A stretch of 64,000 nucleotides of DNA from Sphingobacterium bambusae. Lineage in GTDB: Bacteria > Bacteroidota > Bacteroidia > Sphingobacteriales > Sphingobacteriaceae. This document shows positions 34,059-42,974 of the stretch, in pieces. The first letter of the stretch is position 1, and every line of letters starts with the position of its first letter. The translations under genes were made by a program, and so were the position numbers. The notes under the pieces are model-generated. The model searched no databases. It had not been told where the DNA came from and was given only the letters and a program-made list of their open reading frames with translations. The stretch is taken from contig NZ_CP138332.1 in the NCBI RefSeq assembly GCF_033955345.1, positions 4,464,001 through 4,528,000 on the forward strand, read 5' to 3'.

Positions 34059-34667
34059 ATGAAGAAAAATCTTTTGGTGGCAGCTTTGCTAATTGGGGCT
34101 GCAACTGCTGTATCGGCTCAAAGCACATTTGGTCTGCGAGCTGGACTAAATCTTGCCACGGAATATGCTAGGCAAAACAATCAATCGTCGACAACTAAAA
34201 TTGCGCCTTCCTTTCACATTACAGGTTACTACGATGCAAGGGTGTCAAATGGGTTTTCTATCCAGCCGGCGCTGTCGTTGCAAGGGAAAGGTGGTAAATC
34301 GGATTTGAACGGCGAAACATTGACGGATAAGCTTCTTTACGTTGAGGTACCTGTTAACTTTTTGGGTAGGGTGCAAGCAGGTAATGGGGAACTGTTTTTT
34401 GGTGGAGGACCTTATCTAGCGTACGGCGTTAGCGCGAGGGTTACCTCGGGGCGCAATGCGCAGCATCTTGAATTTGGAAGCAATCCCGATCAGTTAAAGC
34501 CATTTGACGCAGGATTAGGGTTTATGACTGGCTACAGATTTTTTAGTGGATTGGTCTTAAGCTTGTCTAGCTCTGCTGGATTTGTTAATATCGGCAATAT
34601 CGAAGGTACGACTTTCCAAAACCGAGTTACGTCCTTCAGTATCGGTTATGAGTTTAGTAAACGCTAA
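34059..34667 (+). CDS. Outer-membrane beta-barrel (PorT/OmpX-like) protein
   Basis: A 202-residue protein. ATG at 34059 directly precedes a signal peptide ending 'AVSAQSTFG'; the frame extends upstream but that extension is not signal-like. The mature part has alternating hydrophobic strands typical of 8-stranded barrels, such as 'FGLRAGLNLATEY', 'SIQPALSLQGKGG' and a C-terminal 'SFSIGYEFSKR'. It belongs to the 'porin family / outer membrane beta-barrel' group. A terminator follows. Confidence 0.85.
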   Translation: MKKNLLVAALLIGAATAVSAQSTFGLRAGLNLATEYARQNNQSSTTKIAPSFHITGYYDARVSNGFSIQPALSLQGKGGKSDLNGETLTDKLLYVEVPVNFLGRVQAGNGELFFGGGPYLAYGVSARVTSGRNAQHLEFGSNPDQLKPFDAGLGFMTGYRFFSGLVLSLSSSAGFVNIGNIEGTTFQNRVTSFSIGYEFSKR

Positions 34668-34699
34668 TTAATTTCTGCATAAGAGACGAGTAACAGTAG

Positions 34700-34741
34700 A
34701 AAAGCGCATCAATCCGGAAGGTTGGTGCGCTTTCTATTTTT
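34700..34741 (+). terminator. Terminator after the porin-like gene
   Basis: AAAGCGCA (34701-34708) pairs with TGCGCTTT (34726-34733), with extra CAA/TTG pairing inside, then a T-rich tail. Confidence 0.8.
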
Positions 34742-34773
34742 GTGTTCTTTCCCTATTGATTGAATACGGAATG

Positions 34774-35355
34774 CTAACTAATGTAATGTTTAACAAATAA
34801 GTAACACCATTTTATGACAACGTGGGTACACTCTATTATGACCATCAGCAAAGGAATGCTGCAATACATCCATATCCTGTAGGGCTTGAATTTATTCGTT
34901 TTCGTAACAATATTCCAAACGGCATAGAGCTTTGCTCGTTCGCGATGCAGAATAAGTCCGCAAAGTACGAGATAGAACGTCAATCTAAAGATAAAGCCGA
35001 TCTTGAGCGCTTTTGGCATAATCATAATATCGATAACAAGAATGTTCAATAGAATAGGAATGAGTATCGCTACACCAATAATAAAAGTTCGTCGAAACAA
35101 TAGTAATAGGGCAGCGGTAATTTGACTAATACCGACAAAGCAAGAAAATAGTCGATCCTCAAAAAGATACCACGCTACTTTAAATAAACTTAAATCTCGA
35201 AGTGCTGTCCCCATTTCAGTATCGGTAAGATTGCCAAATTGTAAACCAAATAATTTGCTGACCCCATAAGAAATAAAGACGGCGGCAAGGAGATAGCGAA
35301 CTGAAAGTAAGGTGAGATCCCATAGCTGCGGTTTGATGCTTGTTTTTTTTTCCAT
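34774..35355 (-). CDS. DoxX/MauE-like membrane protein
   Basis: A 193-residue protein with about five membrane segments. The pattern 'SVRYLLAAVFISYGVSKLFG' at about 17-37 and 'ISQITAALLLLFRRTFIIGVAILIPILL' is DoxX-like and similar to the core of the protein at 20375. The function is unknown. A TACCTTTA element (minus, 35488-35481) about 120 bases upstream could be its promoter, which would leave a structured leader containing a CGGTAG/CTACCG hairpin at 35379-35409. Confidence 0.72.
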   Translation of the reverse strand: MEKKTSIKPQLWDLTLLSVRYLLAAVFISYGVSKLFGLQFGNLTDTEMGTALRDLSLFKVAWYLFEDRLFSCFVGISQITAALLLLFRRTFIIGVAILIPILLNILVIDIMIMPKALKIGFIFRLTFYLVLCGLILHRERAKLYAVWNIVTKTNKFKPYRIWMYCSIPLLMVIIECTHVVIKWCYLFVKHYIS

Positions 35356-35555
35356 GTATTCAGGTGCTTATGTTAATTCGGTAGATAGCAGCTTTATCAG
35401 CTACTACCGTTAAAGATGCTTAACATAATAACATTCCATAAGGAAAAAATAAATTTTCTTACTAGTGATGCTTATGGTTTTAAAGGTACGGATGGATAAC
35501 CTTGAAGAAAATGTCTTGATGATTCGGTGCGGCAGCTGATTTTGTTATAAAACGC

Positions 35556-36278
35556 TTACCCAAAAAGTCTAGAAAAAAAGCCTTTTTTCCTGTTTTTTAA
35601 TACCCAGATTAGTTCTGTAGGATGTCTTTGCGCAAGCTGGTTTGGTCCGAACTTTCCCCATGCAAAGCCCATTCCGTTTTGTCCTTGACTAAGATCGGCG
35701 ATTGTCCAATCGTCACCGACAAAAGTTGACAGAAATTCCGAGTAGTCAGGTTGTTGTTCCATGAAATCAACTTTGGAAAGAAAACCGTTTTGCTGTTCCC
35801 AAACCGTTGTGACTGTATTAATTTGGAAATTTTCGATGTAATTGTCGCCTGGGTTTTGGTGAAAGTCGAGTAAGTGTTGCAAATACTCGTTGATATTTTG
35901 TGAATGCACAATAAATACGGCAGGATCGTGGCAAGCAAAGAATACCTTGCCCAAGCTTCCATCACTGTCGATATCAAGCACCCAATAATTTCCAAATCCA
36001 TCATGTCCAAGCGTGATTGAGTTGGGAGATAGCTCCCAAAAACCAAATTCGTCGATAGAATCAAAATAAACCATACTGAATATTGGGCTGTCCCATCCAC
36101 GGGTCACCTGTAGGATCTCGAGGATTTCCGTCGCGATATGCTTGTTAGGGAAGGACGCGCGTAAGTTTTCTATTTCTAGATCGCTCAGTTGGTCATGAAA
36201 ATCTAGGGTATAGCTTTCCCCATCTTCGTCAAGGAAAGTAGTTTTTTTTAATGTATCTATTATCTCAAGGTTTGTCAT
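35556..36278 (-). CDS. SMI1/KNR4 (SUKH)-like domain protein
   Basis: A 240-residue cytoplasmic protein. The central part has the SUKH signature pattern 'GFWELSPNSITLGHDGFGNYWVLDI' followed by 'GKVFFACHDP', which I read as a SMI1/KNR4-type domain (about 20-150). The C-terminal 80 residues are less familiar. SUKH proteins are often immunity proteins against nuclease toxins, but no toxin gene adjoins here, so the role is open. Confidence 0.6.
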   Translation of the reverse strand: MTNLEIIDTLKKTTFLDEDGESYTLDFHDQLSDLEIENLRASFPNKHIATEILEILQVTRGWDSPIFSMVYFDSIDEFGFWELSPNSITLGHDGFGNYWVLDIDSDGSLGKVFFACHDPAVFIVHSQNINEYLQHLLDFHQNPGDNYIENFQINTVTTVWEQQNGFLSKVDFMEQQPDYSEFLSTFVGDDWTIADLSQGQNGMGFAWGKFGPNQLAQRHPTELIWVLKNRKKGFFSRLFG

Positions 36279-36437
36279 ACTGTTCCGCTAAAAGGTCTTC
36301 CAAATAAACAAACGGAGGAAAATCCTGATTAAACTCTAATATACGAAACAGCCTCGTTTCTACCAAGAATGCTAAACCTGAAAGCTATCTAACATACATA
36401 TGGAAGGATCGAAAAACATAAATATCCACGAGCCACT

Positions 36438-36468
36438 TTGTAAAATTAAACTTATAACCCTATTTTAG
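36438..36468 (+). promoter_or_regulatory. Promoter of the HTCS gene
   Basis: TTG (36438-36440) is 20 bases before TATTTTAG (36461-36468), one mismatch to TAnnTTTG. The start at about 36474 gives a leader of about 27 bases. Confidence 0.55.
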
Positions 36469-36500
36469 CTTGCCAAAACCAATACGATATACACCGCTTT

Positions 36501-39500
36501 ATGCCGTTTTTAGGGAAGTTTTTATTGCTGTTTATACCTATGTATTCCATGGTCTCTGCTACATGTGCACAGCAGGGAAAAGCCTACTATTTTCAACATA
36601 TCAACAAAAACAATGGTTTATCCCAGAATACGGTAAACACTATTTTACAGGATCGACAAGGATTCATGTGGTTCGGCACAAAGGATGGATTGAATAGGTA
36701 CGATGGTGTTTCGACGAAGGTTTACAGAGATGAGCATACAAGCGGTTATGGCTTAAAACATGCATTTGTTACCACATTATTTGAGGAGTACCAAGGCAAC
36801 ATTTGGATCGGTACCGACGTTGGACTCTATGTTTATAACCCCATTTATGAGCGTTTTGTTCGTTTTACAAGTAAAGCGGATGATGGTATCTCTATTAGCA
36901 AAACCGTCAACAAGATCGTTAATGGTGTAGGACAGCATGATGTATACATTGCGGTGCATGGGCAGGGACTTTTTGTTTTTGACACGATGCGGAAGCAGCT
37001 CAAGCACTACGCGTTTGAAGACAAAGGGCCTGTGCGAGATATACAGAGCGATAATCATGGACGTATATGGATCAGCTTTTATCGTGGTCTCTACTATTCC
37101 GATGATAAACTAGCTACCCTGAAACCGTATTTGGATCAGGACGGTAATGAGCCTTTTAAGCTAGAGGCAGTTACTGCAATAGCGCTAAGCGATGCTGGGA
37201 AGATGTATGTCGGTACGGAAAAGAATGGGCTTTTTGATGTCAACTTGTTGGAGCGGAGTCTGCAAAAAGTAAATTTGTCGAGAGGCTCAGCTACACCAAT
37301 TTTTGTGCGTTGCTTGTACAGCTACACCGGCAATGAGATTTGGGTAGGCACAGAAACGGGAATCTATATTTACAATACCGCAAATAAATCACACAGGCAG
37401 TTACGACATGACCCTTCCGATCCTTATTCTATCGCCGACAACGCAATCTATTCGCTCTACAAAGATCGAGAAGGAGGGATGTGGGTAGGATCTTACTTTG
37501 GAGGTGTCAACTATTATCCCAAGCAAACATCGCATTTCGAAAAGTATTACCAAACGAATGTCGTAGGAAGCCTTCAGGGGAAGCGTGTACGCGAGATACG
37601 CGCGGGAAAAGGTGCTGATCTTTGGATCGGAACGGAAGATGCTGGAGTTTTTCGTTTCAATCAACAGACGAAAAAGTTTACACAGCTGGAAGCTAGCCGA
37701 GACTTTTCAAATGTACATGGGCTCGCGGTAGACAATGATGATCTTTGGGTGGGTACCTTTTCCAAAGGTGTCCGCGTGGTCAACAGCATTTCGGGAGCCG
37801 TTCGGTTGTATACTGCCGAAGATAATCCGCGTACCATTGGCGACAATTATGTGTTTTCTATTCTGAAAAGCAAGAATGGTACGATTTATCTAGGCACATC
37901 CCAAGGCTTAGTAAGCTATGACAAACAGTCGGGTCGCTTTCAAGATATTGATGCGCTAAATCATAACTTGATTTACGACATCAAGGAGGATAGCGACGGA
38001 AATCTATGGGTCGCTACCTATACCAACGGGGTGTTTCGCTATGAGCGTAGCAGCAAAACCTGGGAACAGTTTCAGCATAGCGATAAACAGGGAAGCCTGC
38101 CCTATGACAAAGTGCTGAGTGTTTTTGAGGATTCCAAGCAAAGGATTTGGTTGACAACGGAGGGTAAAGGCTTCTGTCGCTTTGATCCGAAAAAAAAGAG
38201 CTTCATTACCTATGCCAAGCAGGAAGGGTTGATCAATAGTGTGGTTTATCAGATCACCGAGGACGATAAAGGCTTCTTTTGGTTGACCACCAACAATGGT
38301 TTGATTCGCTTTCAGCCGGATGATGGAACGATTAAGACTTTTACCACCGCGAGCGGTATTTTAAGCGATCAGTTTAATTACAAGTCCAGCTTCAAAGCGA
38401 AGGACGGTAGTTTGTTGCTTGGTAGCATCAGCGGATTGATTGCCTTTAATCCCAATGCCTTTGTCGATAACACTTACGTTCCGCCAGTTTATATTACCGA
38501 CTTCTTGCTTTTTGGGAAAACTCCTGAGGTAGCTGCTAAAAACTCTCCCTTGCAGAAAAGTATACTATTTTCGGATTCTATTAGCTTGGCACATGACCAA
38601 AATCATTTTTCATTGCGCCTAGCTGCGTTAAGCTTTCAAGTGCCGCAAGCAAATAACTTGCAGTATAAACTGGACGGTACGGGAGAGGACTGGCAACAGG
38701 TGACCGAATCATCGTTAATTAATTATTCCAATTTGCCAAGCGGAAGGTACACGTTTCGGGTACGCTTGGCAAACGATGGAACAGATGAAAGTCCAGCCCA
38801 ACGAACCTTGTTCATCGAAATTAGGCCACCTTTCTATTTAACTGTTTGGGCTTTTCTGTTTTACGCACTGGCTACCTTGTTGATAAGCTATATGCTGTGG
38901 CGATTCTTTAAGCATCGGGCTAAATTGAAGCGATCGTTGTTTGTGCAGCAGTTGGAACAGCAGAAAGAACGGGAAATTCATGATGCGAAGATTAGTTTCT
39001 TTACCAATATAACCCATGAGATCCGAACGCCGCTGACCTTGATTAAAGGTCCTTTGGAGAATATCATCATCCAGAACCAAGTGTCGGATGTGGAAACCAA
39101 AGATGATCTTTTCGTGATGAAGAAAAATACGGACCGTTTATTGGATCTAACGAATCAGCTTTTGGATTTCAGAAAAACAGAGTTGGAAGGTTTCGGTCTA
39201 CATCGAACGGAAAATAACATTAGCGAGATCTTATCGGAAATTTACAGCAGCTTTAAACCGCTGATCAAGGAATATGATCGTGATTTTAGATTGCAACTTC
39301 CGCCAGCGGGCTGCCATGCCGTAGTAGATCGAGAGGCATTTATCAAAATATTAAGCAATCTTTTCAGCAATGCCATTAAGTATGCCGATCGTAATATCAT
39401 CGTACATCTGCGAAACGATGTGAAGGAAGAACAATTCGAAGTTTATGTGGAGAGTGATGGAGAACCGATTGCGGAGGAATATCAGGATGATATTTTTAAG

Positions 39501-40475
39501 CCTTTTAACCGTGGAAGCCAGCCGGAACATTTGTATCGCCCTGGCACAGGCATTGGCCTGCATCTCGCCCGTACGTTAGCTGAACTGCATGGCGGATCCC
39601 TTCGCCTCGAAATAGCGGGAAACAGCAATGCCTTCGTCCTTACTATACCATCAGCGTTACCATCTGTAAAGGAGTTACCAGCCGAGCCAATCGATGATAT
39701 GTCGATGACAACTGCGGAAACTGAAGGCCCAACATATACCTTACTCATTGTAGAAGATAGCTTGGATATGCAGCAATTTATTCGAAAAACGCTTGCCTCA
39801 AAGTATCAGGTTATCATCGCCTCCAATGGAGAAGAAGCATTAACGCTTATTGCGCAACATTTTGTGCATATGATCATCAGCGATATCACCATGCCAAGGA
39901 TGGATGGTATTGAACTGTGCAGAACATTGAAGTCCGATATACAGTATAGCCATATTCCTCTGCTGCTGCTCACGGCAAAATCTAGCTTGCAAGCTAAAAT
40001 TGAAGGCATGGATGTGGGGGCTGATGCTTACGTGGATAAACCCTTTTCGCCGTCCTATCTGTTGGCGGTGGTGGCCAATCTAATCAACAGTAGGGAAAAA
40101 CTGAAAGATGCATTTATGCGGAATCCCATGGTGATGTCTAGTTCGGTCATTAATACCGACACAGATAAAGCGTTTTTGAACAATCTCCGCGAGGTCATCT
40201 TGCAGAACATACAAAATGCCGATCTGAAGATGGAGGATATTGCCGAATCGATGAATATGAGCCGCGCAAGTTTTTATCGAAAAATCAAAGGATTGGTTGA
40301 TTTAAGACCAAATGAATACCTGCGGTTGGAAAGGCTGAAAATGGCCGCACAACTTATTAAGGAAAATAAGTACCCTATAGGTGAGGTCTGCTACCTCGTA
40401 GGCTTCAACTCACCGTCTTATTTTGCCAAATGTTTCCAAGATCAATTTGGGATGTCTCCAAAAGACTACAAATAG
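36501..40475 (+). CDS. Hybrid two-component sensor/regulator (HTCS)
   Basis: A 1324-residue single-chain system. Signal peptide about 1-24; periplasmic two-component-propeller repeats (about 28-690, repeated 'GLSQNT..LQDRQGFMWFGTKDGLNRYDG' type units); Y_Y_Y domain (about 700-775); membrane helix (about 780-800); HisKA with H839 in 'ITHEIRTPLTL'; HATPase domain with 'LSNLFSNAIKYAD' and 'GTGIGLHLA'; receiver domain with D1128 in 'ISDITMPRMDG'; C-terminal AraC-type helix-turn-helix. The usual 'END' of the ATPase G1 box reads 'ESDGEP' here. HTCS proteins sense oligosaccharides and activate the adjacent locus. Confidence 0.96.
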   Translation: MPFLGKFLLLFIPMYSMVSATCAQQGKAYYFQHINKNNGLSQNTVNTILQDRQGFMWFGTKDGLNRYDGVSTKVYRDEHTSGYGLKHAFVTTLFEEYQGNIWIGTDVGLYVYNPIYERFVRFTSKADDGISISKTVNKIVNGVGQHDVYIAVHGQGLFVFDTMRKQLKHYAFEDKGPVRDIQSDNHGRIWISFYRGLYYSDDKLATLKPYLDQDGNEPFKLEAVTAIALSDAGKMYVGTEKNGLFDVNLLERSLQKVNLSRGSATPIFVRCLYSYTGNEIWVGTETGIYIYNTANKSHRQLRHDPSDPYSIADNAIYSLYKDREGGMWVGSYFGGVNYYPKQTSHFEKYYQTNVVGSLQGKRVREIRAGKGADLWIGTEDAGVFRFNQQTKKFTQLEASRDFSNVHGLAVDNDDLWVGTFSKGVRVVNSISGAVRLYTAEDNPRTIGDNYVFSILKSKNGTIYLGTSQGLVSYDKQSGRFQDIDALNHNLIYDIKEDSDGNLWVATYTNGVFRYERSSKTWEQFQHSDKQGSLPYDKVLSVFEDSKQRIWLTTEGKGFCRFDPKKKSFITYAKQEGLINSVVYQITEDDKGFFWLTTNNGLIRFQPDDGTIKTFTTASGILSDQFNYKSSFKAKDGSLLLGSISGLIAFNPNAFVDNTYVPPVYITDFLLFGKTPEVAAKNSPLQKSILFSDSISLAHDQNHFSLRLAALSFQVPQANNLQYKLDGTGEDWQQVTESSLINYSNLPSGRYTFRVRLANDGTDESPAQRTLFIEIRPPFYLTVWAFLFYALATLLISYMLWRFFKHRAKLKRSLFVQQLEQQKEREIHDAKISFFTNITHEIRTPLTLIKGPLENIIIQNQVSDVETKDDLFVMKKNTDRLLDLTNQLLDFRKTELEGFGLHRTENNISEILSEIYSSFKPLIKEYDRDFRLQLPPAGCHAVVDREAFIKILSNLFSNAIKYADRNIIVHLRNDVKEEQFEVYVESDGEPIAEEYQDDIFKPFNRGSQPEHLYRPGTGIGLHLARTLAELHGGSLRLEIAGNSNAFVLTIPSALPSVKELPAEPIDDMSMTTAETEGPTYTLLIVEDSLDMQQFIRKTLASKYQVIIASNGEEALTLIAQHFVHMIISDITMPRMDGIELCRTLKSDIQYSHIPLLLLTAKSSLQAKIEGMDVGADAYVDKPFSPSYLLAVVANLINSREKLKDAFMRNPMVMSSSVINTDTDKAFLNNLREVILQNIQNADLKMEDIAESMNMSRASFYRKIKGLVDLRPNEYLRLERLKMAAQLIKENKYPIGEVCYLVGFNSPSYFAKCFQDQFGMSPKDYK

Positions 40476-40580
40476 CTAAGTTATTGTTTGTTAGTATTTT
40501 ATAAAATAGTTTCATTGAAATTTGATACGATTTTGCTATTTAATGAGACTTTTTTAATAACAAAGATAGGCCGTCTGCTC

Positions 40581-40588
40581 TAAATTTG
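40581..40588 (+). promoter_or_regulatory. Probable start of the HTCS-controlled operon: -7 element
   Basis: TAAATTTG, a perfect TAnnTTTG with no TTG 20 bases before it, as expected for an activator-dependent promoter. The leader of about 70 bases includes a perfect ATGCTC-acg-GAGCAT hairpin at 40602-40616. Confidence 0.55.
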
Positions 40589-40663
40589 TTCCTGTTATTT
40601 CATGCTCACGGAGCATAGGGAAACAAGCTACCAAAAACATTATAAACGTATTATTTAAAACCA

Positions 40664-41977
40664 ATGAAATCTATTCGCAAGAAAATTATTCGTGATTGTA
40701 TGGGAGCATGTATTGCACTCTCATCGCTGTGGCTGTTGGCATGCAGCTCGGAGGTTAAGCCCGATCCGATTGGAGATCCCGTTGTGGAGGGGTTTTCTCC
40801 AGAAGTTGGTCGCGCAGGAACAGAACTCATCATCCGGGGCAACCATTTTGGAGATGATGTTGAACGTGTGAAGGTATCGGTCAACAACATATCAGCACAA
40901 GTTTTGGCTGTAACCGCTACGAAAATCTACGCACTCGTTCCAGCGGCCGCAGGAACCGGAGCTGTTAAAGTTACTATTGACAGTAAAGAATTTCAACCTA
41001 CAGCCTCCTTTACCTATGAATTTGTACGCAAAGTGCAGACCTACAGTGGAAGTGGCGCAGCCGTATCGGTGGATGGCAGCTTAAGACAGGCGAGCTTTAA
41101 TCGCCCCTATTGGTTGGCCTACGATCGTAAAGATGATGCCCTATTTGTTCTGGAAGAAGGTCGGCGGGTGCGTCGTATCAAAGATGGCCGTGTAGAAACA
41201 GTAGCCTCCTTAAGCGGCTCGATCAACAATCCTCGGAGCATAAGTATGTCTCTTAGCGCGGATACGCTCTTTATCGGTAATGATAACGCCGGTAATAACA
41301 ACAATGTGAGCGTTGCCATCCTTACACGCAATACGGGTTTTCGTGTGCAAGAAGATTATGTGCGCTCAACAAATGAAACACGACATGTGAATTTTGCAGG
41401 TGTACATCCCGTGGATGGAACGCTTATGTTTTACTGTTGGCCGCGCAAACTCTACACGTGGAATAAAACCGAAAATAGGGTAGAGTTACTACAAGATTTG
41501 GTGAATGTGGCAGGTATTTCGGGCGATTATTACGCGAATTTCTCGTTCTCTCCAGATGGAAGAGAGATTTATCTGGTGGTGAAATATCCATTTATAGGCG
41601 TGCTTAAGGCAGGTTATGACGCTTCCAGCAAGCGTATTGTCAACGGATTTCAACGTTTGGCAGGAACCGGGTCTTGGGGCGCTCGCGACGGACAAGGCAC
41701 GGAAGCCAGCTTCGATCAACCAGCACAATCCGTCGTAGCCGCCGATGGCAGCATTTTTATAGCCGAGAAATACAACCATATGGTGCGTCGTGTTACACCG
41801 GCCGGTGCGGTGACACGGTATGCTGGTGATGGCGGTCCCGGCAACCAAGGTTTTTTGGAAGGAGATCAGTTTGCTGCAAAATTCAACGAACCTGAAGGGA
41901 TTGCTATCGATAAAGACGGGAATATATTCATTGCCGATCTACGCAATTCAAGAATTCGCGTAATCCGAGAAGAATAG
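40664..41977 (+). CDS. IPT/TIG-domain and NHL-repeat lipoprotein
   Basis: A 437-residue lipoprotein with 'LLACSS' lipobox, Cys27. An IPT/TIG Ig-like domain (about 40-122, 'VEGFSPEVGRAGTELIIRGNHFG') is followed by a six-bladed NHL-type propeller (about 130-437) with repeats such as 'FNEPEGIAIDKDGNIFIADLRNSRIRVI'. As first gene of the operon it is a candidate surface glycan-binding protein, a common place for such TIG lipoproteins. This is inference; no binding site is visible. Confidence 0.85.
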   Translation: MKSIRKKIIRDCMGACIALSSLWLLACSSEVKPDPIGDPVVEGFSPEVGRAGTELIIRGNHFGDDVERVKVSVNNISAQVLAVTATKIYALVPAAAGTGAVKVTIDSKEFQPTASFTYEFVRKVQTYSGSGAAVSVDGSLRQASFNRPYWLAYDRKDDALFVLEEGRRVRRIKDGRVETVASLSGSINNPRSISMSLSADTLFIGNDNAGNNNNVSVAILTRNTGFRVQEDYVRSTNETRHVNFAGVHPVDGTLMFYCWPRKLYTWNKTENRVELLQDLVNVAGISGDYYANFSFSPDGREIYLVVKYPFIGVLKAGYDASSKRIVNGFQRLAGTGSWGARDGQGTEASFDQPAQSVVAADGSIFIAEKYNHMVRRVTPAGAVTRYAGDGGPGNQGFLEGDQFAAKFNEPEGIAIDKDGNIFIADLRNSRIRVIREE

Positions 41978-41989
41978 TCAAAATAAGAG

Positions 41990-42952
41990 ATGAAAAGAAA
42001 TAAAAACATAGTGCGAAGTTTATTGGCCTGTACGTTGCTGTCCATGTCATGTAGTAGCCAAAAATTAAATCAGGAAAGCAACTTGCCTTTGGCTGATCCG
42101 TTTATCCTACGACACAACGATCGCTATTTTGCGTATGGTACGAGCTCGGACGAAGGGTTTGAAGTTTACCACTCGACGGATCTGCAGTCTTGGACGAAGC
42201 ATAACCAATTGTTGCTGAAAAAAGAAGACTCTTATGGTAACAAGTGGTTTTGGGCACCCGAGGTTTACTACAATGCCAAAACAGCTAAGTTTTACCTGTT
42301 CTACTCTGCGGAAGAACATATCTGTGTGGCTACTGCCGACACACCATTGGGGCCGTTTAGACAGGACGAGCCTAAGCCTATGCGTGCAGAAAAGGGGATT
42401 GACTCTTCGCTTTTTATTGACGAGGATGGCAAAGCTTATCTCTATTTCGTTCGTTTTACCGATGGCAACGTGATTTGGGTCGCTGAATTGGAAGACGATT
42501 GGCAAACGATCAAGGAAGAGACATTGACAAAATGCATCGATGCGTCGACCCAACCTTGGGAGAAGGCACTGGGTAAGGTCGCGGAAGGAGCCTCCGTCAT
42601 AAAGCATGAAGGGACGTATTATCTGCTCTATTCGGGTAATGATTTCCGCAGTCTAGACTACGGCGTTGGATTTGCTACGGCGAGCTCCCCAACCGGACCA
42701 TGGACAAAGGATCCAAACAATCCCATTTTGCAACGTCCCGAGAAAGGCCTCGTTGGTACCGGTCATGGCGCATATTTTACCGATGAAAAAGGGAAGTTAA
42801 AGTATGTTTTCCATGCGCATCGCGATACTTCGAATGTCAACCCTCGATTACTGTATATGGTCGACATGGCCATCAAGAATAAGCAGGTAACGATGGATAA
42901 AAGTAGCATCATTCGGCCACAAGTAGTGGAACCGAATGTGCAAGGTAACTAA
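41990..42952 (+). CDS. GH43-family glycosidase, lipoprotein (copy 1)
   Basis: A 320-residue enzyme with lipobox 'LSMSC', Cys21. The five-bladed propeller of GH43 is visible: general base D36 in 'LADPFIL', 'KWFWAPEVYY', the pKa-modulating Asp in 'GIDSSLFIDEDGKAYLYF' (about 138), and the acid Glu in 'AEGASVIKHEGTYYLLY' (about 199). GH43 enzymes act on arabinofuranosides, xylosides or galactofuranosides; the specificity cannot be set by eye. It is clearly related to the gene at 47651. Confidence 0.92.
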   Translation: MKRNKNIVRSLLACTLLSMSCSSQKLNQESNLPLADPFILRHNDRYFAYGTSSDEGFEVYHSTDLQSWTKHNQLLLKKEDSYGNKWFWAPEVYYNAKTAKFYLFYSAEEHICVATADTPLGPFRQDEPKPMRAEKGIDSSLFIDEDGKAYLYFVRFTDGNVIWVAELEDDWQTIKEETLTKCIDASTQPWEKALGKVAEGASVIKHEGTYYLLYSGNDFRSLDYGVGFATASSPTGPWTKDPNNPILQRPEKGLVGTGHGAYFTDEKGKLKYVFHAHRDTSNVNPRLLYMVDMAIKNKQVTMDKSSIIRPQVVEPNVQGN

Positions 42953-42974
42953 TGGATAATAAACGTATAAAATT

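Noticed and set aside
35379..35409. CGGTAG/CTACCG hairpin upstream of the short DoxX-like gene as a riboswitch
   Set aside because: Only six base pairs are conserved-looking and no known riboswitch core is recognisable.
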